Positions 15,501 to 20,617 of a stretch of 20,617 nt of DNA are shown here, piece by piece. The position numbers were made by a program, and so were the translations under genes. The DNA lies in contig JAIRSV010000146.1 of assembly GCA_031255275.1 (NCBI GenBank), forward strand, positions 1 to 20,617, read 5' to 3'. The notes under the pieces were generated by a model. It was given only the letters and a program-made list of their open reading frames with translations. It was not told the origin of the DNA and made no database searches. Origin of the DNA: Proteiniphilum sp. (GTDB lineage: Bacteria > Bacteroidota > Bacteroidia > Bacteroidales > Dysgonomonadaceae). Numbering within the stretch: position 1 is the stretch's first letter; every line of letters begins with the position of its first letter.

Positions 15501-16094
15501 TCAGTTAACCGTCAGGATCATCTTGTGATCGGTCGCCATCCGGCGCATGTTCAGGATGGCATAACGCATGCGTCCGAGCGCCGTGTTGATACTCACGCCG
15601 GTAGCATCGGCAATCTCCCTGAAACTCAAGTCGCGGTAATAACGCATCTCCAGCACCTCGCGCTGCACCTCGGGCAGGAATCCGATCAGCTTTTTCACAT
15701 CGCTGCACACCTGCGACTTCACCATTTCCATCTCCACCGTATCGTCGCACAGAGAAGGATCGTTGAAGAGGTCCGTCTCGCAATCGTCATTCGACACCGT
15801 ATTCTCACTCCTTTTCCGGCGGAAGTAATCAATGATCAGATTGTGCGCGATACGCATAAGCCACGCCCCGAAGCGTCCCGACTCCACATAGCGCCCCTGC
15901 CGGATGGTGATGATGGCCTTGACGAAAGTATCCTGAAAGAGATCTTCGGCCAGTCCCCTGTCGCGGACAGTATAAAAAATATAGGAATAAAGAGACTGTT
16001 TATGCCGGCTGAGGAGCAGATCAAACGCACAATCATCGCCGCCGGCATAGGAAACAACCAATTCCTCATCGGTCATCTTGCAGAAAGTATCCAT
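15501..16094 (-). CDS. ECF-type RNA polymerase sigma factor
   Basis: A 197-residue sigma-70 family protein with only regions 2 and 4, the ECF architecture. Region 2 (about 20-95) includes AEDLFQDTFVKAI and GRFGAWLMRIAHNLIIDYFRRKR. Region 4 (about 130-185) includes LPEVQREVLEMRYYRDLSFREIADATGVSINTALGRMRYAI, a typical helix-turn-helix for -35 recognition. An acidic, poorly conserved linker separates them. No anti-sigma factor gene is adjacent, so control is not visible. It may be one of the widely conserved, non-TonB-linked Bacteroidales ECF sigmas. The ATG at 16094 is preceded by a GGGAGAAG stretch. Met7 is a less likely alternative start. Confidence 0.93.
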   Translation of the reverse strand: MDTFCKMTDEELVVSYAGGDDCAFDLLLSRHKQSLYSYIFYTVRDRGLAEDLFQDTFVKAIITIRQGRYVESGRFGAWLMRIAHNLIIDYFRRKRSENTVSNDDCETDLFNDPSLCDDTVEMEMVKSQVCSDVKKLIGFLPEVQREVLEMRYYRDLSFREIADATGVSINTALGRMRYAILNMRRMATDHKMILTVN

Positions 16095-16180
16095 AGCTTT
16101 ACTTCTCCCACATGTTAAGAAAGTTCCATTGAGTAAAGAGGACGTACAAGTGAATGATTTTAACGTTTATTTCCCGGAGG

Positions 16181-16188
16181 CAAAGAAA
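16181..16188 (-). promoter_or_regulatory. Weak -7 box for sigma factor gene
   Basis: Minus strand TTTCTTTG, one mismatch from TAnnTTTG, 86 bp upstream of the sigma gene start. Confidence 0.3.
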
Positions 16189-16237
16189 AATAAAATAAAG
16201 ATAACCGCCAAACATTGCGGAAACAATTTGACGTATG

Positions 16238-16345
16238 TCCGGCGTAAGAGGAGCGGTGAAACCGCTGAGAGACTGCGTCGAAAAGGCTTGAGAGCCACGG
16301 CGTGAGTGTTGTCCGCAGTTTTCCCGCACGGTTACATACGCCGGA
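16238..16345. other. Possible structured intergenic element
   Basis: The 425-bp gap 16095-16519 holds no gene I can support. Within it, TCCGGCGTA (16238-16246) pairs perfectly with TACGCCGGA (16337-16345). They enclose the hairpins AGCGGT-GAA-ACCGCT (16252-16266) and GGCT-TGAG-AGCC (16285-16296). Together these could form a multibranched RNA on either strand. It does not match a riboswitch class I recognise, and its transcription is unproven. Confidence 0.3.
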
Positions 16346-16467
16346 TGAGTGACGGGAATTCCGGGTCGGACCGTGCGTCGGCGAAGCGATGTGCCGGCGC
16401 GGTGAACGGCGTGTTATTTTACCGATTATTAACGGCGCCGACAGTGCGTTATAAGAGGTATATGTAG

Positions 16468-16475
16468 TATATTTG
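16468..16475 (+). promoter_or_regulatory. -7 box for Cys-rich gene
   Basis: TATATTTG matches TAnnTTTG, 44 bp upstream of the ATG at 16520. Confidence 0.6.
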
Positions 16476-16519
16476 CGCCGATAAGTTTATGTATAATCAT
16501 TTTAAAACTATCTGGAAGT

Positions 16520-16762
16520 ATGAAGAAGTTGATTTTATCCGCCGCCATGTTCCTGGCGCTCTCTTTCACTGTCGGCGTAACGGCGCAGGATGCCAAAACG
16601 ACCAAATCGGAAGAAAAGGCGAAAACGGAATGTTGCAAGGAGCACAAAGACAAAAAAGAAGATTGCTGCAAAGACAAGAAAGAAGACAAAAAGAGTTGCT
16701 GCAGCGACAAGAAAAGTGAAAAAAAAGAGAGTGACAATAAAAAGAAAACCGGTAAAAAATAG
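16520..16762 (+). CDS. Small secreted Lys/Cys-repeat protein
   Basis: An 80-residue protein of unknown function. A clear signal peptide (MKKLILSAAMFLALSFTVGVTAQ) is followed by a very hydrophilic, Lys/Glu/Asp-rich mature part of about 57 residues. Paired cysteines occur at 38-39, 49-50 and 60-61, an exact 11-residue period (ECCKEHKDKKE, DCCKDKKEDKK, SCCSDKKSEKK). There are no other cysteines. The arrangement suggests a periplasmic or exported protein that binds metal or forms disulfides, but this is inference. It is monocistronic, with its own promoter box and a T-tailed terminator. Next to it lie an ECF sigma gene (divergent) and the TetR efflux locus (downstream). Confidence 0.8.
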   Translation: MKKLILSAAMFLALSFTVGVTAQDAKTTKSEEKAKTECCKEHKDKKEDCCKDKKEDKKSCCSDKKSEKKESDNKKKTGKK

Positions 16763-16824
16763 GTTGACCCGTCACTGACTGAAAAGTTAAGCGTTTATAG
16801 ACACAAAAGAAGGTTGTCTCTCTG

Positions 16825-16852
16825 CCTCCGTGATTTTCACGGGGGTTTTTTT
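16825..16852 (+). terminator. Rho-independent terminator
   Basis: A 9-bp stem (16825-16833 with 16837-16845, one G-T pair) with a TTT loop is followed by seven T residues (16846-16852). It lies 62 bp past the Cys-rich gene stop and separates it from tetR. Confidence 0.9.
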
Positions 16853-16908
16853 ATGTCGCAGAACGTCCGCCGGGCGTCATCCCGTCCGTTTGCGGAAAAA
16901 AATTTAAA

Positions 16909-16934
16909 CATTTGATTAAATCGTTCGATTAATC
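16909..16934. promoter_or_regulatory. Candidate TetR operator before tetR
   Basis: CATTTGATTAA (16909-16919) leads into the imperfect palindrome GATTAAATCG-TT-CGATTAATC (16914-16934), whose core AATCG-TT-CGATT is perfect. It lies 13 bp upstream of the tetR -7 box, where a bound repressor would block the promoter. Confidence 0.6.
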
Positions 16935-16947
16935 GGAAAACTTATTC

Positions 16948-16955
16948 TATATTTG
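16948..16955 (+). promoter_or_regulatory. -7 box for tetR operon
   Basis: TATATTTG matches TAnnTTTG, 25 bp upstream of the tetR ATG at 16981 and just downstream of the palindromic operator candidate. Confidence 0.6.
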
Positions 16956-16980
16956 CGGCGACAATATAGAACGAAACAAT

Positions 16981-17622
16981 ATGCAATCGATGAACAACAA
17001 AGAAACCGACAAGGGTTTGGAACTTTCTACGGAGCAGAAAATCAAAGCCGCCGCCCGGAAAGTTTTCCACAAAAAAGGCTTTGCCGCTACCCGCACCCGC
17101 GACATCGCGGAAGAAGCCGGGATAAATCAGGCGCTGCTGAACTACTATTTCAAATCGAAGCAAAAGTTGTTCGACATAATTATGATGGAAACGCTGCATG
17201 AATTTTTGTTCGGCATCGTGGCCGGTATCGTCAACGACCCGGAAACTTCGCTCGAGGAGAAAGTGACGGCCATCACGTCGGCTTACATCGACAAACTGAC
17301 CGGAGAGCCGCAGATTGCCCCCTTCGTCATTTCGGAATTGAGGATGAATCCCGACACGTCGTCATTTACGCAAACGCTCAAATCCGTGCTGCCCGACTCG
17401 CTGCTGATAAAACAGTTCCGGCAGGAGACAGAGGCCGGCAGAATCCAACGGGTCGATTTCCTGCATTTCATTATCAATGTAGCGGGGTTGATTGTTTTCC
17501 CGTTTATCGGAGCGCCTATCCTGAAGAACCTCAGGGGAAAGGACGGGGATGAATACACGGAACTTATGCTTGAACGGAAAAAACTGATCCCGCTGTGGAT
17601 TAACGCCATGTTCAAGGCATAG
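16981..17622 (+). CDS. TetR/AcrR family transcriptional regulator
   Basis: A 213-residue repressor-type protein. The N-terminal TetR helix-turn-helix covers about residues 17-64: IKAAARKVFHKKGFAATRTRDIAEEAGINQALLNYYFKSKQKLFD has the usual pattern with NYYFKSKQKLF at its end. The C-terminal ligand-binding and dimer domain is all-helical and not assignable to a ligand. The start may be Met1 (16981) or Met4 (16990). It heads a same-strand cluster with TolC, HlyD and ABC genes, as CecR (YbiH) does for the YbhGFSR exporter, so it likely controls that operon and itself. Related DNA sites before tetR and before tolC support this. Confidence 0.93.
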   Translation: MQSMNNKETDKGLELSTEQKIKAAARKVFHKKGFAATRTRDIAEEAGINQALLNYYFKSKQKLFDIIMMETLHEFLFGIVAGIVNDPETSLEEKVTAITSAYIDKLTGEPQIAPFVISELRMNPDTSSFTQTLKSVLPDSLLIKQFRQETEAGRIQRVDFLHFIINVAGLIVFPFIGAPILKNLRGKDGDEYTELMLERKKLIPLWINAMFKA

Positions 17623-17682
17623 GGTGCGGTGCTCTATATATACAGTGTTCGGAACATCGTCTCTGTTTTTTTTGCACAGGCG

Positions 17683-17706
17683 TTAATCAAATGGTTAAAT
17701 CAAATG
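17683..17706. promoter_or_regulatory. Candidate second TetR site before tolC-like gene
   Basis: TTAATCAAATG (17683-17693) and TTAAATCAAATG (17695-17706) form an imperfect direct repeat ending 8 bp before the tolC-like ATG. The first copy is the exact reverse complement of CATTTGATTAA at 16909-16919 in the tetR operator region, which suggests the same protein binds both. Confidence 0.5.
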
Positions 17707-17714
17707 AATAAAAG

Positions 17715-19004
17715 ATGAATACGAAAAGAAAATTATCAGGCAGGGCAACGTTTTTCCTGCTGTTCCTCCTCGCGGCCGCCCTGCCGGGGTCGGCGGCCGG
17801 GGAAGGGCGTGTGCTGAATCTTGACAGTTGTTATGCGATGGCGGAACGAAACTGGCCGCTGGTAAGGCAGTATGACTTGATTGAAAAAAGCGGGGAGTAC
17901 TCCGTCGGTAATGCCTCAAAAGGTTATCTGCCCATGCTCTCCATTGGCGGACAGGCTTCCCGGCAATCCGACGTGACGAAAATCCCGTTCTCGCTCCCGA
18001 ACATCGACATGCCGGCGCTGAGTCGCGATCAGTATAAGATTTATGCGGAAATATCGCAACCCCTGACCGGTTTGCTGACAGTGAAAAACAGCCGCGACCT
18101 GGCAAAGGCTACTACCGAAGTCGAACGCCGGAAAACGGACGTGGAATTTCACAAACTGAAAGAGCGCATCAATCAACTCTATTTCGGCATTTTGCTGATT
18201 GACGCGCAAACCGGTCAGATTGAACTTTTGAAGAAAGACATTCTGACGGGAATCGACAGGGCAGTCGTCGCGGTCGAAAACGGGGTTGCGTCCGAAAGCG
18301 ACGTCGATATTCTCAAGGCGGAACTGCTGAAAAGCGAACAGCGTACTATTGAGCTTAAGTCCATGCGAAAGGGTTACACGGATATGCTTTCGCTCTTTAT
18401 CAATCAAAAGATTGGGGCAGACGATGTTTTCGAACAACCGGCGATACTCTCTCTTTCGTCCGTCATCAACCGCCCGGAGTTGCACCTGTTCGAAACGCAA
18501 AGAAGCGTCCTCGACATTCGGGACAGGCTGATCACGTCGAAAAATATTCCTCATCTGAATCTTTTTCTGCAAGGCGGGTACGGCCGTCCGGGATTGAACT
18601 TCCTCAGCAACGACTTCGACACCTATTATATCGGCGGAATCAGGTTGAGCTGGAATATTGCCGGACTCTACACGCTGCGCGACGAACGGAAGAGCATCAG
18701 CGTGAACAGGGGCATGATTGACGTACAGGAAGAGCTGTTCGTCTTCAATACAACCCTCGCGCTGTCGCAACAGGATTCGGAAATCGCCAAACTCTCGGAA
18801 CTGATCGATACCGACGGCGAAATCATCCTGCTGCGGGAGAATGTTACCCGTGCGGCAAAGCTTCAACTGGAACAGGGGACGGCGACCGCCAACGATTACA
18901 TTACCTGCCTGAACGCCGAAGACCAGGCGCGTCAGAATCTGCTGCTGCACCGGATACAGTGGCTCATGGCGCAATACAATCACAAATCAACCACAGGAAA
19001 TTAA
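17715..19004 (+). CDS. TolC-like outer membrane efflux protein
   Basis: A 429-residue outer membrane factor. The signal peptide (about 1-28, ending GSAAG) is followed by two OEP repeats rich in long helices. These include AMAERNWPLVRQYDLIEKS near the N-terminus, the coiled coil LKERINQLYFGILLIDAQTGQIELLKKDI, VENGVASESDVDILKAELLKSEQRTIELK, and a second-repeat ending LEQGTATANDYITCLNAEDQARQNLLLHRIQWLMAQY. This is the TolC/CusC pattern, and it should form the channel of the tripartite pump encoded with the next genes. It starts 92 bp after tetR and ends 19 bp before the adaptor gene. Confidence 0.92.
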   Translation: MNTKRKLSGRATFFLLFLLAAALPGSAAGEGRVLNLDSCYAMAERNWPLVRQYDLIEKSGEYSVGNASKGYLPMLSIGGQASRQSDVTKIPFSLPNIDMPALSRDQYKIYAEISQPLTGLLTVKNSRDLAKATTEVERRKTDVEFHKLKERINQLYFGILLIDAQTGQIELLKKDILTGIDRAVVAVENGVASESDVDILKAELLKSEQRTIELKSMRKGYTDMLSLFINQKIGADDVFEQPAILSLSSVINRPELHLFETQRSVLDIRDRLITSKNIPHLNLFLQGGYGRPGLNFLSNDFDTYYIGGIRLSWNIAGLYTLRDERKSISVNRGMIDVQEELFVFNTTLALSQQDSEIAKLSELIDTDGEIILLRENVTRAAKLQLEQGTATANDYITCLNAEDQARQNLLLHRIQWLMAQYNHKSTTGN

Positions 19005-19023
19005 CGATAAAAAACAGCTAACT

Positions 19024-19926
19024 ATGAATCATCGAATCATAAACCGTCTGTCGGCATTGGTCATCGGCCTGCTTGCCGTTTCATGCGGCGGAAACCATCT
19101 GTTTGACGCTTCGGGCGCTTTCGAGGCGGAGGAGACAATTATTTCGTCCCAGGCGCAGGGGGTCATTCTCCGGTTTGACCTGGAGGAGGGACAGACGCTG
19201 GCACAGGGCGAAACCGTCGGATATGTGGACAGTCTGCCGTTGTGTCTGAAAAAAGAGCAGCTTCTGGCGCAAATGGAGGCGCTTTCGAGCCGGAAGCCCG
19301 ACGTAAAAGTACAGCTTGCATCGTTGCAGGAGCAGCTCAACGCCGCGCAACGCGAACGCGAAAGGACGTCCGCTTTAGTCAGGGGGAACGCCGCCACCAC
19401 TAAACAGCTCGACGACATGGACGACCGGACAGTCCTGCTGAAAAGGCAGATTGAGGCGCAAAAATCATCGCTCGACATCTCGACAAGGAGCATCGACAAA
19501 GAGATACGCGCCCTGCAAATTCAGGTCGAACAACTCGACGACCAGCTGAACCGGTGCAAAATAGTCAACCCCGTCAACGGCACTGTCCTGACAAAATATG
19601 CACGGGTAAACGAGACTACCGCTGCCGGCAAACCGCTCTACCGCATCGCCGACCTGTCGGAGATGACTTTGCGGGTTTACATCAGCGGAAACCAGCTTCC
19701 GCAAATCAGGCTGAATCAGCAGGTGAAAGTGCACACGGATGACGGCAACGGCGGATTCGCCACAACCGAAGGCCGGGTGGCATGGATTAGCGACAAGGCG
19801 GAATTTACCCCCAAAACCGTGCAGACCAAAGACGAACGCGCAAATCTGGTCTATGCCGTGAAGATACGGGTGAAGAACGACGGGAGTTACAAGATTGGAA
19901 TGTACGGCGAGATCTCGTTTGACTGA
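19024..19926 (+). CDS. HlyD/YbhG-like adaptor lipoprotein
   Basis: A 300-residue periplasmic membrane-fusion protein. A lipoprotein signal LLAVSC puts the lipidated residue at Cys21. A split lipoyl (biotinyl-like) domain flanks a long coiled coil: IISSQAQGVILRFDLEEGQTLAQGETVGYVD before, a helical hairpin at about 70-165, then IVNPVNGTVLTKYARVNETTAAGKPLYRIADLSEMTLRVYISG after. The C-terminal beta barrel contains GRVAWISDKAEFTPKTVQTKDERANLVYAVKIRV, a segment typical of YbhG-type adaptors. It bridges the inner-membrane ABC transporter and the TolC-like channel. The stop codon overlaps the next start by one base (ATGA), so the genes are translationally coupled. Confidence 0.93.
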   Translation: MNHRIINRLSALVIGLLAVSCGGNHLFDASGAFEAEETIISSQAQGVILRFDLEEGQTLAQGETVGYVDSLPLCLKKEQLLAQMEALSSRKPDVKVQLASLQEQLNAAQRERERTSALVRGNAATTKQLDDMDDRTVLLKRQIEAQKSSLDISTRSIDKEIRALQIQVEQLDDQLNRCKIVNPVNGTVLTKYARVNETTAAGKPLYRIADLSEMTLRVYISGNQLPQIRLNQQVKVHTDDGNGGFATTEGRVAWISDKAEFTPKTVQTKDERANLVYAVKIRVKNDGSYKIGMYGEISFD

Positions 19927-20617
19927 TGAAAAGTATTGTCGTAAAGAATCTCACCAAAACGTACGACGGGGGAGCGGTAGAAGCCCTGAAAGGCGTCTCC
20001 TTCGAGGTGGAGCGGGGAGAGCTGTTCGGTCTGATAGGCCCCGACGGAGCGGGTAAGACCACGCTTTTCCGTATTCTCGCCACCCTGTTGCTTGCGGATT
20101 CGGGAAGCGCGGCGGTGGACGGTCTGGAAACGGAAGCCGCCTACAAAGAGATTCGCAAACGGATAGGCTACATGCCGCAGCGGTTTTCGCTCTACCGTGA
20201 TTTGTCGGTTGAGGAGAATCTGAACCTGTTTGCGTCGCTTTTCGGCACGTCCGTGGAGGAAAACTACGACCTGATACGCGACATCTACGTACATATCGAG
20301 CCGTTCCGGAAACGCCGCGCAGGACAGCTTTCGGGCGGAATGAAACAGAAACTGGCGCTTTGTTGCGCGTTGATTCATCGTCCGTCGGCGCTGTTTCTCG
20401 ACGAACCTACGACGGGCGTGGACGTGGTGTCGCGGCAGGAGTTTTGGGAGATGCTCAGACGGTTGAAAGAACAGGGCATCACCATTCTGGTCTCCACCCC
20501 TTATATGGACGAGGCGACGCGCTGCGGCCGGATAGCGCTGATACAGTCGGGCGAAATTCTGTCGATAGACACCCCGCAGGCCATTGTCGGGAACTACCGC
20601 GGCAATCTCTACGCCCT
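19926..20617 (+). CDS. ABC transporter ATPase, YbhF-like (partial)
   Basis: The first 230 codons of an ABC ATPase that runs off the window. Walker A is GPDGAGKT (38-45), Q-loop Gln85, signature LSGGMKQ (135-141), Walker B ALFLDE (155-160) and D-loop GVD (164-166). The GPDGAGKTT form is typical of YbhF-type exporters. The switch (H-loop) position reads STPYMDEA, with Pro192 where a His is usual. In YbhF-type fused double ATPases the first domain often lacks it, so a second nucleotide-binding domain may follow outside the window. It should energise export with the adaptor and TolC-like protein. The ABC-2 permeases presumably lie downstream. Confidence 0.92.
   Translation, partial: MKSIVVKNLTKTYDGGAVEALKGVSFEVERGELFGLIGPDGAGKTTLFRILATLLLADSGSAAVDGLETEAAYKEIRKRIGYMPQRFSLYRDLSVEENLNLFASLFGTSVEENYDLIRDIYVHIEPFRKRRAGQLSGGMKQKLALCCALIHRPSALFLDEPTTGVDVVSRQEFWEMLRRLKEQGITILVSTPYMDEATRCGRIALIQSGEILSIDTPQAIVGNYRGNLYA

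Noticed and set aside
16261..16345. TPP riboswitch, because of a GCTGAGA stretch
   Set aside because: The second conserved half of the TPP aptamer is absent and the neighbouring gene is not a thiamine gene.

Overview
The window reads as a chromosomal segment from a GC-rich member of the Bacteroidales. The strongest evidence is the promoters. Nearly every intergenic start region holds the Bacteroidetes -7 box TAnnTTTG at a sensible distance (MFS gene, ftcD, cutC, response regulator, queC, GH16 gene, aminotransferase, Cys-rich gene, tetR). Gene families also fit: stand-alone FTCD, MFSD1-like MFS, GH16 lipoprotein, short ECF sigma factor. A Tannerella/Parabacteroides-like genus is plausible, but I cannot prove it from sequence alone. 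Most genes are core or housekeeping, and I see no insertion sequence, tRNA, rRNA or CRISPR array.

Layout. 1-464: non-coding, with 42-bp tandem repeats and then a large nested palindrome just past the clpB stop. 465-3053 (-): clpB. 3201-4613 (-): MFS transporter with a hairpin terminator. 4754-5650 (-): glutamate formimidoyltransferase, divergent from cutC (5831-6628, +), whose tail overlaps nfo (6599-7447, -). 7448-8018: non-coding, dominated by a 441-bp array of 21 units of 21 bp in three sequence types. 8019-10523 (-): histidine kinase and OmpR/PhoB-type regulator. 10737-11952 (+): queC-queF, for queuosine precursor synthesis, whose tail overlaps a GH16-like lipoprotein (11919-12722, -). 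13011-15468 (+): class I/II aminotransferase overlapping an FtsX/LolE-type permease. 15501-16094 (-): ECF sigma factor. 16520-16762 (+): small secreted Lys/Cys-repeat protein with its own terminator. 16981-20617 (+): TetR regulator, TolC-like outer membrane protein, HlyD-like lipoprotein adaptor and the start of an ABC ATPase, a YbhFSR-like tripartite efflux operon that runs off the window.

How the parts fit. The efflux locus is the clearest multi-gene machine: ATPase (with permeases presumably beyond the edge), periplasmic adaptor and outer membrane channel, probably controlled by the adjacent TetR protein through related sites before tetR and before tolC. QueC and QueF act at consecutive steps (preQ0 formation and its reduction to preQ1). 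The two-component pair has its own promoter region with an 11-bp-spaced direct repeat. The least explained items are the zoned 21-bp array, the nested palindrome after clpB, the GH16 homologue lacking its catalytic residues, the 11-residue Cys-pair repeat protein, and a possible structured element near 16238-16345.
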